Assembly: GCA_026018925.1 (NCBI GenBank)
Contig: JAKSZU010000002.1
Span: 156,915,400 to 156,979,399, forward strand
DNA: 64,000 bases
Reading direction: 5' to 3'
From: Tupaia tana
Taxonomy: Eukaryota > Chordata > Mammalia > Scandentia > Tupaiidae
The notes under the pieces were generated by a model. That model made no database searches and was not told where the DNA came from. It saw only the letters and a program-made list of their open reading frames with translations. Made by a program: the position numbers and the translations under genes. Below, piece by piece: positions 11,200-22,837 of this stretch (position 1 is its first letter; each line of letters opens with the position of its first letter).

Positions 11200-13179
11200 G
11201 GAATGCCTAGATGCAGTCTATAGTCATCAAGTTATGGAAAAGTCAGGTCACATATAAAGTTAAGAAGGCAAAGGAAAAGAACAATACAAATCAGACAAAA
11301 TTTACATCTCAAAATATCATGAAAGCATTTTGACTGGCTTTGCCTAAAATACTTTTGAATATCAATCTTTTTTTTTTGTAAGCTAATTCTTTTTCATTAT
11401 ACAGCCCCCCACCTCCCCCCCAACTCTTAGAAAAAGGTCTTTTGTTTACATATTCCCCAAGGTCACTATTTCTTGTAAAAGCATGTCCAGATCACAAGTC
11501 TTTTTAGAAAGAAATAGGCTCATTATATCTACTAAGAAGACACTAATTGGGTTGATTTGACTTCATCTAAAATAAGCACCAGGAAATACGCCCAATCGTT
11601 ATTTGTCAGTGCCAGCCTAAAGACCAGTCCATGTTGAGAAGAGGTTAAGACTATGATGTCGCTTCTGTCATGTGGTACAAGCTTTTCATGGTCAATGCGT
11701 CAGAAACATTTCTGAGAATTGAGACTCCGAGCCTACTTCACCCCAAAGTGCTTACAGCATGCTGAAGACAGTCCTGCACAAGTTCCGTGGAACAGAAACG
11801 GCAAACACCTAAGTTAACAAGTTAAAAAATAAAATGGAAAACAGAGCCATGTTTATGTGGTTTGAAATCTCATAGTTTTCTAAATTTGGGCTTCCTAATA
11901 CTTGCCAAAGGATTTCCAGGATAAAAAATATTAATGCTAATCTGTGCTTTCATTCTAATAAAATATCAGCATTCATTAGAAGATTAATTACTTCGGTCTG
12001 CTCTACCAAATACACAAAGACAATAATAGCACTGATACTGTAGATTCAGTAGCTATTTTGAAACTTTCCCAGCCAATCTGTTTAATAAACACACCTACTG
12101 TGCAATTTCGAGTATGTGATACATACAAAGCAGTTAGAAAATTATTTTCAATACATCACTGGAACCTTTATATTTACGACATGTTCACTTGCTATATTTT
12201 ATCACCATTATACAGAGAGGAAAACAGTGTGTACTATAGCTCAATGAACTGAGAAATCTTTTCTAAAAATATTTGTGTGGCTGAATTTAGTGCTCACGAA
12301 AGGGAGTTGTTGGAGTGGCTGAGCCAACACAGAAGTGCAGATGGCGGGGGTGCTTGCTCCTGCACGCGTGCACGCATGTGTGCAAGGGCAGGCAGGGCTG
12401 ACAGTTCGCGTCCAGCTGACCCGCCACCCCAGCTTCCCCGAGGCAGAGCAGAGGCTGCCATTCAAACCAGCTCTTGAGACGGTTTGGTCACGTGGGTTTC
12501 TAGGAGCTTTGGGCTCCTTTTTTTTTTTTTTTTGTCCCTCCTGGTGACCTGAGGGTCCCAACCTATGACTAGCTGAGCGACCCTGACTGGCTCCATCTGC
12601 CTCGCTCCCTGCTGCTCGGTTTCTGCTGTCTTGCCTCGATCTTAGACATGTTTAAGGTCACGACTACATCAGATCCTTCCCTCTTCACGAATGTTTCCCG
12701 GGCATCTGATGTACTCTGTCCTCCATTGTGAAATGGAGCTTCAAGAACAGTGATAGCCAACACCCTGTGGTCAGTTGTGTCAACTCCCCATTGACTTCTG
12801 GGGCCGAGAGAGGGCGAGTGACCCCCTCCTCCCCCCCTTTTCCTGTCTTCCAATACATTCACCAGCCTCAGTTTTTTTCTTCCCCTGTGCCTCTGAGCTG
12901 CTAATAGTGAGGACACTGGCTTGATGAAGACGAGAAGGAAGAGAAAGGGGCAGCTCTCTGGTTAGCCACCCGCTCTGGATTGCACTGTCCTATCATCTGG
13001 TGATAGAAAGTTGCACAATTTCTGTTTCAACCTAATACAAAAATATTAACACTTCTGGACATTATAGGCATACGTTGTTATATCTCTACAATATAATAAT
13101 TTATACTGTACAGCTATAACAGATAACAAAAGGTGCAATCCTTTTTAAAAAAATCACACAGTTCACATGTTTTTATCAT

Positions 13180-13185
13180 TTTATT
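13180..13185 (-). terminator. Possible proximal polyadenylation signal
   Basis: AATAAA on the minus strand, within an A-rich context 0.82 kb after the stop codon. No clear GU-rich element follows it, so it would be a weak or alternative site. Confidence 0.3.
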
Positions 13186-13779
13186 TTTAAGTATAAACTT
13201 TTTAAACACTTTACATAAATTAACTCCTCTGAGACTAATATTTGATGTACAGTAAATTGTAATTCATATAAAAATCCATAAACAACTTGTCTCACATAAT
13301 TTACAAAAAAATCAGGGTTTCCTTTGCTTATCAGTGATAAGGATTGTATTTGCCAGTTTTTTTTTTTTTTTCCCCCCAAGGCAAACCACGTCAGCATTGT
13401 AAAATCCATCGCAGGAGTCACTTGTGCCAATGTCCTTTTACAAAGCAGCACAGGAAGCGCAGCTGGGTAGTCTATAAAGAGTCACCTTGTCCCACATTTT
13501 AAAATGAACAGATATATATCACATCCTAGCAGAGACTACTTCTTGTAAGCAGAGGTCGACAACTCGGTAACACTGTATGCCTTTTTACCGTAGTTAAATA
13601 CAGTGTCTCAAAGGAACACATGGCCCGGGCAAAATGTTTAGGCCTTTTTTTTTTCCTTTCTTGTATTTTTTTTTTCCTTTGAATACTTTCAGTCCCACTG
13701 AGTGCAGCGATATGCATATGTAAACATATTCTTTAAAGCCGATCACCTTTAAGGTCATTCAGAAAAAAGCTGTCTTTGT

Positions 13780-13781
<2 letters not shown>

Positions 13782-13819
<38 letters not shown>
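13782..13819. repeat. (GT)19 microsatellite in the TENM3 3' UTR
   Basis: A pure 38 bp GT run on the plus strand, read as (CA) in the mRNA about 190 nt after the stop codon. CA repeats bind hnRNP L-type proteins; an effect here is speculative. Confidence 0.95.
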
Positions 13820-13821
<2 letters not shown>

Positions 13822-14007
13822 TAGCAGTATCGTTCTCCTGGAAGGCTCTTCTGGTCGGAGAGTCCGATTCGGATTGTGCTACAGAAAAATCTGAGCAAAG
13901 GGGTGTGGTTCAGGCTCAAGAGAAGTGCAGCCAGCCAGCTGGGTCGTCTTCGTAGAAGAGGATGCGCGTGCGCCGTCTCTGCGGCAGCCCGCGGGGCGGC
14001 CCGGGCG

Positions 14008-14763
14008 TTACCTCTTGCCGATCTCGCTTTGGCGGAGGAACTGGATGTTGTTGGCGCTGTCGGCCAGCTCCGGGTACTGCTCCACCGAGAGTACGTAGTA
14101 CCCGTCGTAGCCCTGCACCTTGCCTGCGCTCAGTAGCTGCCGCTTCTCGCCCTCCGTCCAGAGGCGCGCGCCCTCCTCGCCGTCGCGCACGCGCTGCTGC
14201 TCGCGCGCCCAGGCCCGGGCGAGTGCGCGCTGCCGCGCCTGCTCCAGGATGCGCGCCTTCTCCTCGTCCAGCGTCATGCCGTAGCGCACGTGCAGCGCCA
14301 GCGCGCCGAACTGCATCTCCACGTCGGCGAACCTGCGAGTCCTGCCGTTGACCACCGTGGTGGACTGCGACACCGTCACGTTGATGCCGTTCTCCAGCGC
14401 CTTGCGGCCGCTGGTCAGCCGTAGCGTGCCCAGGTCGCTCTCGGGCGTGGTGGTCTTGATGAAGTAGTGCGTGTCCTTGCCCTCGATGGTGAAGTGCAGG
14501 TTCTCCAGGTAGAAGGCGTTGTTGAGCACGGCCGCCACCTTGATGCAGTCCTCGTTGGCGATGTTGAGCACGTTGGTCTGCACGCGGCCCTGGCTGACCG
14601 CCAGCATCACGCCCTTGCCGATCAGCGACTTGACGGTGGCGAACCACAGCCACGACTGCTCGCCGCCGGCCTTGCGCCGGCTCACCTGCACCTCGGCCAT
14701 CTTCCCCAGGGACAGGAAGGCCTTGGCTTGCCGGGCCACTTGCTGCTGAACTCCAAAAATGGG
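14008..14763 (-). CDS. TENM3: TENM3 last coding exon: Tox-GHH-like C-terminal domain with TCAP-3
   Basis: A 756 bp exon of 251 codons plus TAA. It begins [20 protein letters not shown] after acceptor TTTTCAG, in phase 0. Further on are [40 protein letters not shown] and a basic/acidic helix ([20 protein letters not shown]). The protein ends QSEIGKR. The domain is the vertebrate descendant of a bacterial Tox-GHH nuclease fold, and in teneurins it contacts DNA or partner proteins; this is family knowledge. The exon is CpG-rich, unlike its introns, and the other strand therefore carries long spurious frames. The upstream open frame to 14958 is intron read-through and is not included. Confidence 0.95.
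   Translation of the reverse strand, partial: PIFGVQQQVARQAKAFLSLGKMAEVQVSRRKAGGEQSWLWFATVKSLIGKGVMLAVSQGRVQTNVLNIANEDCIKVAAVLNNAFYLENLHFTIEGKDTHYFIKTTTPESDLGTLRLTSGRKALENGINVTVSQSTTVVNGRTRRFADVEMQFGALALHVRYGMTLDEEKARILEQARQRALARAWAREQQRVRDGEEGARLWTEGEKRQLLSAGKVQGYDGYYVLSVEQYPELADSANNIQFLRQSEIGKR
14020..14139 (-). other. TCAP-3 peptide segment inside the last exon
   Basis: The last 40 residues before GKR-stop, from QLLSAGK to RQSEI, correspond to the teneurin C-terminal associated peptide. It is preceded by the dibasic EKR (14140-14148) and followed by GKR (14011-14019), which is a classic cleavage-plus-amidation signal. TCAPs are reported as CRF-like neuroactive peptides. Whether the peptide is released by proteolysis or made from its own transcript cannot be read from the DNA. 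Confidence 0.85.
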
Positions 14764-15827
14764 CTGAAAAGCGAACACAACAGGGGAGAGTTGAAAGGAC
14801 GGGTAGCACTGCTTCCGGCGCCTTCCCGCTGGAGACCAAAAAACCCAAACAAAAGGGGTGACTGGGGGTTCCGTGGAGAGCCCGAGATGTTTGTTAAAAA
14901 TCCCAGATGGATCTTTAGAGATGAATAGGCTTGCACAGCCCTGGATGTAGGAATGCACTCAACATCCCCTCCTCTCAAGGTGGCCCAAACGGTTTTTGAG
15001 AGTTGAAAAGATGCAACGCCATGGAGTACTACTTAAACGCTTTTTTAGTTTCTCACGGGGACAAAGTCCTCATGCCTTTGCCTTTTATAATGTCTGGATG
15101 CTCTTTTCCCTCACCCACTGCACATGGAGAACGCGGAGTATCCGGTCCTCCATCCCAGCAGCTTCCTATGTGGGAGGCAGAGGAGAAAGCACCAAACACG
15201 GAGAAGTTTCTGGAAGGCCCCTTAGCCACTTTGAAATGCTTGGGATTTAATTGATGCCAACTCTGTTCCCTCTCCCGGTGAACACAGCGTTCAGTGTAAT
15301 TGAAGAACTGAACCGTGCTGGGAGGAGCAGGGCAGCTAGAGATTGAGTATTGTTTTAGGAAAAGAATTATTTTCCGTAGACTTAGGGGCAATGGACTATC
15401 CACACCTGTGAGTGTTTGAAACTGGGGGCGCCTTAACTCAGCCATTTCTTGCTACCAGATGTTTGCCTGGCCAGGCTTTCTCAAGTGGAAACATCTGTTT
15501 CATTCCTAGTCTTGAAAGAAACATTTGTTTTTCTGTGCTTGGGGCAGCTTCATTGTCTTTGCCTGCGTTTCCCGAGGCTTCCTCATGATGCCCCTTGTCT
15601 TGACAGAGAACTTGGACCATATTTAAAAGGCTGTCTAGGAAAAGAAGTTGGCAAGCCCATTTCTACAGTGAGACTTAAGTGCTTTCAGACATGTGGGACA
15701 GTCATACACGATCAGGCCATGCATGTTCAAATGCACAAGGAAACTTCAGGGTGTCTCCATGGCATTTGATCAGTGTGGATAAATTACAAGAAATGTAAAC
15801 ATGGCTCCCAGCCCCTGGAAATGTGAT
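14764..15827. other. TENM3 last intron, 5.3 kb SINE-free zone continues
   Basis: No repeat recognised. Together with the last exon, the 3' UTR and its flank this makes 10524-15827 free of SINEs. Confidence 0.6.
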
Positions 15828-15843
15828 GGGTTTTTGCTTTCTT

Positions 15844-16115
15844 TTTTTTTTTTTTTTTTTTGGAGAGGTTTTTCACTATAGGGTGCATGCGCTTGCCAGA
15901 CAGACAGAGAGAGACATAGAGACAGAAAGCGAGAAATCACCCCCCAAGGGGGATGGTCACGCCGCAATCCCTTCTCCTCCATTCTCCTCTTGGGATCTTG
16001 GGCACGCACGCACACATGCCTGGTGTGAGTTTTAAACCACCGGGTCCAGGACGCAAACCGCGGTCGACTACGTGGGAGTCCAGCGACATAGCCATTATGC
16101 TAACTGCTGGTTCCC
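15844..16115 (-). mobile_element. Family A SINE with 16 bp target-site duplication
   Basis: GGGTTTTTGCTTTCTT occurs at 15828-15843 and 16116-16131. The reverse strand starts GGAACCAGCAGTTAGCATAA and ends in an A-tail. Confidence 0.93.
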
Positions 16116-16131
16116 GGGTTTTTGCTTTCTT

Positions 16132-16222
16132 AAATGTAAAGGTGACATGTGAAAAAGGAATTGCTTTTGTTAAGTATGAAACACATACTAGAAAACAGGT
16201 CTTGGCCTTGTGTATACTGTGT

Positions 16223-16257
<35 letters not shown>

Positions 16258-17054
16258 AGGCATGGTCGCCTTTTTTCGTATTCACTGAAATTATGGGAAA
16301 CTGCTCAAGGGGGGAAAATTAATCTAAGAAACTCTGCACGGTCTTCTTCCTCTTATCATTACGGGGTAACCCAATTTCTTGGTCTCTAATTATTCTTGCT
16401 TTAAGCTAGACGTTCTGGTGTGGTGTGCATTCCTTTGTGCTATCTGAATGGTGGGAATTAAAATGACCACTTTCTGAAATGGCAGCTCTGACGCTGCAGT
16501 TTTCCATTCTATTTCTTTTATGTCTCTCAACAGTTACGGGCCGCCTGCTCTGTTATTTTCAGGAAAATTCCATAAACACCTGGTTGGAGGTGGAGCCTTA
16601 CCAGAGGACGTTTTATTTTTATTTTTAATCCTTTCCCATAAAACACTGTTAGTAGTTTAAAGAAGCTGAACTTGGAGACACTGTTCGTGGGCTGCTCATT
16701 TGTAATTTGAACCCCCTGCCCTGGTGGGTGCCGTCTGCCTTCAGGTGCCAGTGGCATAAAGGTGCTCTCGTGGGGTCTCTGTAGAAACCCACCATGCAAA
16801 AATGAGCCTCTGCATTTTATTACCTTTCAATAATGTCTATGTTTTGATTAACATCACTAAAACCGGATTTCAGCCCTGTTTAACAGGCCCCTGGTTTGCT
16901 GAACAGTAATACAGAGGAAGTGGTGTTTTACTTCCCTAAGAGTCAAAAATTTAATGGAAGGACTTCAGCACAGTTTTCATCAAGGTAGGCTGATTAAATA
17001 TGGGTAAATACGACACCGTTTATCACCTCTTTATATAGTTTTGCTGTTTCTTAC
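16132..17054. other. TENM3 last intron, remainder
   Basis: Contains a (TG)n run at about 16226-16254. Otherwise nothing recognised. Confidence 0.6.
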
Positions 17055-17185
17055 CGGTACGTCATCCCACTGCTGGCTCTTCACAAGTTCGTAAGACGGT
17101 TCTGTTAAATCGAACTTGGGAACGGGGAACCCAGGAATAGCGTTGTGCAGATGGAAGCCGAATGTCACCAGCCAGCTGTTCACAT
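17055..17185 (-). CDS. TENM3: TENM3 exon: linker between RHS core and C-terminal domain
   Basis: A 131 bp exon beginning with AT, which completes Asp after the G of the large exon ([19 protein letters not shown]). It encodes [20 protein letters not shown] and KSQQWDDVP. Acceptor CCCCTAG, donor CCG|GTAAGA, phase 0 out. It is too short and contains no suitable Met, so it is not detectable as an open frame on its own. It was found by extending the neighbouring exons. In teneurin structures this segment leaves the barrel and leads to the C-terminal domain. Confidence 0.92.
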
Positions 17186-18370
17186 CTAGGGGAAGCAAGT
17201 TCAGAATGAAAGGTGGGAGAGTTTACCTGCTGCTTTCGTTGTCGTACATTTTTACCATTCCAAAAGTTTCACAAATAATCATGTGACGAAGAGCATGTGG
17301 TTGCTTTCATCCTGCAGGTGCAAACCTCGTCTCTCTTTTTAGACCTGAGCCCAGGAACCTCAACAGCAGAACCATGGCCAATGTAGAGAAAATGCAGTCC
17401 CCGAGGTGCACTTACCCTGGGGACACGGTCCTACGTGCTAAGTGGGATCCTGTGGCACTATTAGCGACAACACAGGTAACGACAGTGCGCAGTGGCACAG
17501 AAAGACAGAGTGGTAGAAAGCGAATGACATCTGTAGTTAGGAAAGGCTAGTCTTAAATGGAAGTTGTGTGCTATTAGCTTTCAAAAGCCGTTGCCCAAGG
17601 ATACACGGACTTCCGCAACCCATTTTTCTATTAATGAAAACCCTGAATTGAGAGTAGTAAAATCAACAGTTGATTCTTAATCAAAGATGAATGCCGAGAG
17701 CTGGCAAGACTGGCCAAGGGCACAGAACTTCTGATTACCATCAGTTCCGACTTCAAAGGCTCGCTGTGCACAGGTGGAGACAAACTTTTTGGGGAGAGAG
17801 CCTGGAAACCTTTAAAACGGTGTTTTAAAAAATTGCCATGTGACTCCAGAAGCCATTAAGCTCCGAATAAGGCTTTTATTCTATTCTGGAGGTTATAATG
17901 TTACAGAACTACTCAGCAGGCTTGCAGCTTTATGAGTGCAGTTGGGTGTAGATGATTTTATATATTAAGCACATTGCTGGAAAATTTGAAATTGCATTTC
18001 ACCTAATATATTTTATGCTGTTCCATCTCTCTCTCGATGTTTTTTCTGAAAATGCTGCTGCAGCATGGCATTCCCTGCAGTCCATGTTGCTAGGAGAGGA
18101 GGAACGCAGGAGCTGCGGGCTTCCCAGCCTCCCCGTCAGCCCCTGTCAACACCCCTGAAATAACAGTGGTAAAGTGCTTGTCAGGATGATGGAGAGCCGC
18201 TTGCTTTCTGCCCCTTCTCTAGGGCCCAAGCTCCCACCTCATAGCCAGGCCGGCAGCTCCTTTGTCCAGGCGACTCATGGCTACACAACTAGTGGTGTTC
18301 TCCCTCTTTTAAATGGGCTGGTGGGCAACAAATGAACCCCAAGTTGTTCCCATAGGATGGAAAGTAAAAC

Positions 18371-18403
<33 letters not shown>

Positions 18404-19015
18404 TTGGTGGAAGTGGAAGATGATGGGTTGGGGACGGGGCATCTTATGTTTTAGGGACTTTATTTTTTCTTCCCGAATATTGGTATTGGGGGCGCCCATT
18501 CTCTTACTCTGCACCGTCTGCCTAGTTAGAGGACTTTACATATTGAACAGTTCTGCCCGGATCCTGGGATTTGCAAACGCATACTGAAAATCCCGAATGA
18601 GAACGCCATGAGGTGCCGCTGAATCTGGGCGCTGAAAGGAGGTTCCCGTGGAAGAGAGCCGCGAAGAGCTTTGGGCAGTCTAGAAAGGTAGGATGCAGAT
18701 GTGACAGAAGCAGGAGACAGCTCTCTGAGGCCAGAGACAACGGACATCCCAGTATGCCTCAAAGATTGAGCAAGAAGAGGCAGCTGGAACCCACAGGCCA
18801 AAGCAGAACAGAACAGCTCCAAACCAAACCGAGAAAACAGGAAAGAACATCCAGGGAATGTACACGCAGTCGAGAGATGGATTGTGACGGCACAGAGCAG
18901 GGACATGGAAGCAGGGGGAAACAGGACGAGTGGAGGGGACTAAGTCCTGCTTGCATGAATCTCATCTGCGTTACATCCTAATTATTCTGTGGTGGCTACC
19001 TTGAGATTTCAATTT
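17186..19015. other. TENM3 intron stretch
   Basis: SINE-free. Holds a pure (TTA)n microsatellite at 18370-18404. The several 60-126 codon frames at 18500-18980 share no recognisable family. Confidence 0.55.
18370..18404. repeat. (ATT)n microsatellite
   Basis: About 12 TTA units, pure. Confidence 0.95.
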
Positions 19016-19019
19016 TTTT

Positions 19020-19281
19020 AAAAAATTTTTTTATTTTTGTTATAGGATGGTATGCTAATTGGAGAGAAAGAGACGGAGGGAGGGAAAGTGAGAAATCACC
19101 CCCCCCCCCCCCCCCCGGGAGAATGGCCATTGCCACAACCCTTCTCCTTTGGTCTCTCCAGATTTTGGGCACGTATGAACATGCAGCTGGCATGATTTTC
19201 AAGCTGCTGGATCCAGGACTCGAACCACGCACTTGGCCATGTGGGGTCCATTGCCTTAACCTCCATGCTACCTGCTGGCCC
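19020..19281 (-). mobile_element. Family C/A-like SINE with expanded C run
   Basis: In reverse GGGCCAGCAGGTAGCATGGA, B box GGTTCGAGTCCTGG and an A-rich end. The normal CCCCCC segment is expanded to 18 C (19099-19116). Confidence 0.85.
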
Positions 19282-19689
19282 AAGATCTAATGTTTCAAAT
19301 TTTGTAACTAAAAGAGTACTGTGGGCTAAACATAGAAAAATCTTAAGTTTCTATCTTGAAAATTACCCCCACTGATGGAAAAATGAGTGTGCTGAGCAGT
19401 GTCCCAGTGCAGTCACCACACTGAATGACAGTGCGGACGCTGGGTTCAGAAGACAGTAGTGAAAGTGGAAACAGGCTCCAGTGGCCGAGCAACAGATGGG
19501 AGAAACCGCTTGGTTACTGTCCTGAGGGATGGTGGTGAAGACGGAGTTAAATCTCCCTCAGGGGTGGGTGGATGGCCTGGCGCTGTGCGCCGATTACCTC
19601 CATGGACTTCACGCAAGTCTTAAACCCAACGCCACACGTTTGTAAGGCAGTTACCATTTAATGCAGAACTACATATGTTTCTTGTATTT

Positions 19690-19850
19690 TTATGTCATGA
19701 GGTAGACAATATTATCCCCGTTTTATAGCCAATGAAACTGAGACTCAAAAAAAAAATGATGTGACTTGTCTACAAAGCCACACCCTTTGCAGAAGAGGAG
19801 TTGGGATTGGGATTCCAGTTTTGGGCCTCTTAGTTCATCACGTTTTCTGC
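19690..19850 (-). repeat. MIR SINE relic
   Basis: ATAGCCAATGAAACTGAGAC and CTTGTCTACAAAGCCACAC follow the reverse MIR order. Diverged. Confidence 0.65.
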
Positions 19851-19905
19851 TCTCCTATTAGAGACCCAATGACTGGGTCTCAAATCACTTGGAAAACGTG
19901 TGGCA

Positions 19906-20138
19906 GGGCCAGCCTTCGGCCTGGTAGTTAAGATGGCTGGATCACACGTGGCTGACCACGTGGTTCAAGTCCTGGACCTGGTAGCTTAACCAGCACACCA
20001 GTGTGTGTGCACGCATGTGTGTGGGTGCCAAAGGGAGGGAGAAATGGAAGAGGGGACCACGCTCCACGGAGAGCATTCTCTCTCTCTCTGTCTCTAGTGA
20101 GTGCACATACCCTCTGGCAAATTAAAGAAACAAACTAA
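19906..20138 (+). mobile_element. Family C SINE
   Basis: GGGCCAGCCTTCGGCCTGGT start, TGGTTCAAGTCCTGGACCT B box, and CCCTCTGGCAAATTAAAG 3' end. It ends 250 bp from the large TENM3 exon. Confidence 0.8.
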
Positions 20139-20388
20139 AACTAGACTTGTGGCCTTGGACACTGGAAGGGGAAAGGAAGCTGCTGTCTCATTTTCCTTTT
20201 GTGGTTTCCCTGCGGTTCTACACAGAGAGAAATACATGCAAAAGCTTAGGCATTATTTGATTTTGCACAAATGAAGTAGAAAGGTTACCAAAAAAAAAAA
20301 AAAAAAAAAGGGCAATCCCAGTTGCATTGTCTAATCTAATGATTATAGTAATTCAGCGCTTGGAAAAAACCCAACTCTATCAGCTTAC

Positions 20389-22000
20389 CTGTGATGTAGT
20401 CTTTCACGTCGTGGATTTTGCTTGCAGGGTTGTTATTCCTAAACATATACAGGTTAAAAGGAGCTGGGTCCTTCCCAATTCTTTTCCAGATTTCTATGTC
20501 AGGTGTCGTCCATCGTCCTGCCAAAATATCATAATCTCTTTCTCCAAAGTGGATAAGCTTGGTGAGTGGGTCGTACAAGCCACCATGAAATCCAATGACC
20601 AGCTGGAAGTCGATATTGGAGTCGAAATAGATTTCACCGTACGCGGTGTACTGGATCTGTTTTAGCATGAGCCCATTGCTACTGAAAACAGCCAGTGGCG
20701 TCCCTGTGTTGTCCGATGCGATGTAGAACTCGTCCCCACTGCTGATCTCCATGGCAAAAAGATGTCCTTGGAGATCGTAGTAGAGGGAGGTGATTTCGGA
20801 GCTCGAATGGTTGTAGACGTGAGTAATCCTGGTGGGGTAGGTTAGGTCGGCGTAGAAAAACTGCAGGTGCTGTCCTAGACTGGTTTTGCTAGAGACTCGC
20901 CTCCCCAGGCCATCGTAGCGGTAGATCACTGTCCAGCCACTGCCTTTACTGTAAACCCGAGTCAGAAGCCCCTTGGAGCTGTATTCAAAGATTTCGGTGC
21001 CTCTCTGACGTAAGAAACCGTCTTCGTCCAAGCGATACTGGACATCACCCAGGCGAGTGATTCTGTCTCGCAGGTCGTAGCGAAGAGGCGTCAGACGCGC
21101 GCTGTTACTTGGGTTCAGTAAGTGGAGGTTTCCGTTCAGATCGTAGTTGTAGCGCCACATGATCTTTTCATTCAGGTACACGGTCTGGAGCTGTCCGTCC
21201 ACGTCATATTCATAGGCATATTTGGTCGTGTTGGCAAAGGGCCCTATTTTGATCTCTCTCTTGGTTACCCGACCCATGTTGTCGTATTGAATTGTGATCC
21301 AGTACATGAGTGACCTGAATATCTCATACTGAATTTCCTTGATGCGACCGTGGGCGTCAAAGTGCTTTGTGTACGTCATTACAGCCGTGGAAATGATCTG
21401 GTTAATATCATAATATATGACTCCGAATTTTCCAAACTGCTCAACTTTGCCAGAAATGTCATCAAACTGATAGAGGTCGATGGGCAGTGGGGTCTCGTTG
21501 ATAACACCCTGCATGCTGGTCACTCGAAAGCTGTTGTCGTAGCTGTAGTCAAATCTCGCATTTACCATCCCATCTTCACTGAAGCGGAAAATCTGTCTGT
21601 CAATCAGGGGGCCAATTTGCCTGTATCTAATGGTGCAAATAAAACCATCACTCTGGAGGTTTACCGTTTTCAGGACCCCTGCTGTTTCATCGTAGGTAAA
21701 ACTGACTCGTGTGCTGTCGTATAAAATTTCGGAGAGCCTGGTCTGCCTCCTGTATTTGAACAGCACCCTCCGGCTCGTACCCAGGAAGGCCGTTTGCAGA
21801 AGCAGCCCCTCCTCGTTGTAGTCCGTGATAATGGAAGCATTGCTTTCTGGGGGGTTGTATATGTTGCGGTAGTAGCCGATGGACCGGATGGTCTGCATGG
21901 TGTGGCGGGCCACGCTGGGCATGGTGATGGCGGACAGGCGGTCCCACATGTCATATTCGAAGATGTACTGCCGCTGGCTGTGAAGCAGGAGGACCATGGA
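20389..22000 (-). CDS. TENM3: TENM3 large exon: main YD-repeat barrel and RHS core
   Basis: A 1,612 bp exon of 537 codons plus one base. It starts TCC in phase 0 ([14 protein letters not shown]) after acceptor CTTTTCAG and ends ACAG|GTAAGC in phase 1. It holds most YD repeats: [59 protein letters not shown] and [10 protein letters not shown]. Near exon residues 470-500 is the RHS-core signature [20 protein letters not shown] followed by LAGRWTTPD, the strand that plugs the barrel in RHS/teneurin proteins. The end is [20 protein letters not shown]. Sequons include NAS and NHS. The same architecture is known from bacterial RHS toxins and insecticidal TcB/TcC proteins, from which teneurins are thought to descend. 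The reading frame is fully open. Confidence 0.95.
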
Positions 22001-22837
22001 CTGAAAAGAGAGCATATTGTTACCCAGTGTCTGCGAACGGGGGGGAGCCAAAGCAGAACGAGTGACCACAAACACGCAGAAAGATTCCACTTGAGAAAAT
22101 GATTTTCATTTTAATTGCGTTATCCTTGACCTTACATGTTGTTCATGACTCCCTGCCTAATTGGCTCAGATGCTGAATGGTAAGGGTTTCTGCAATCAGT
22201 GGCTCAAGATTCCTAACTGTGCTGCTTGTCATGATTGGACCCTTCCTTTGGCAGACATTCCAGCCAATCAGCAGATTGTCGGTGCATTTGGGTAAGTCAT
22301 AATCCAGGCTCGAGCAAAGCTGCCTTCAAGACAATATTTCAAGGAGAAGGTAGCATATGGGCAATGCAGTCCTGGCCATAATTAGCGATCCTTCAGTAAG
22401 GTGGCTCTTCCCCCTCATTCGACTGAAGAGCTACTCAAATCGTATTTTAATTTCCAGTGTGTTTGGGGGAGGAGCAAAGCGTTCAAAGTGTATTTTATGA
22501 AGAACAGACATAAAATTAGCTGAAAATGGATAATGTGTACATCGGGTACCAGTGTGAGCAAACGTGGCTAAATGAATCACAGGGTGAACGAGAGCTGTTC
22601 ATGCCCTTAATAGAAATACGCCTTTAGGTTTTCTTTTATTTTTTGCACATTATCGAAAGGTATTTGTACTGACAACAAGACGTACATTTTGATACTTTTG
22701 TGGGTACCAAATCTGGCTTGTCTCTCAGGTGTTTTACCAATGGTTTCTGGACTGCTTTGGTGTTAAATTGTGAAGTGAATAAATATGTAAAAATAAGTCT
22801 GCATATTTTGCAAGTAACGGCAGATAGACAAATGACA
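22001..22837. other. TENM3 intron stretch
   Basis: No repeat or gene recognised. Confidence 0.5.

Larger units (their letters stand above)
11175..14007 (-). other. TENM3: TENM3 3' untranslated region (inferred)
   Basis: From the stop codon the minus strand stays SINE-free and AT-rich until the polyadenylation signal near 11195. It contains no open frame of note. It holds a (AC)19 tract on the mRNA strand (13782-13819), several T-runs, and an upstream AATAAA at 13180-13185 that could give a shorter form of about 0.85 kb. A length near 2.8 kb is plausible for teneurin transcripts. The exact cleavage point is inferred. Confidence 0.7.

Noticed and set aside
13916-14848. 310-codon minus-strand frame and plus-strand frames over the last TENM3 exon
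   Set aside because: Shadow frames in a CpG-rich exon. The TENM3 frame ends at 14008 with clear homology.
14764-14958. Upstream continuation of the last-exon open frame
   Set aside because: It lies beyond the TTTTCAG acceptor at 14763/14764, and the protein joins smoothly to exon 17055-17185 instead.
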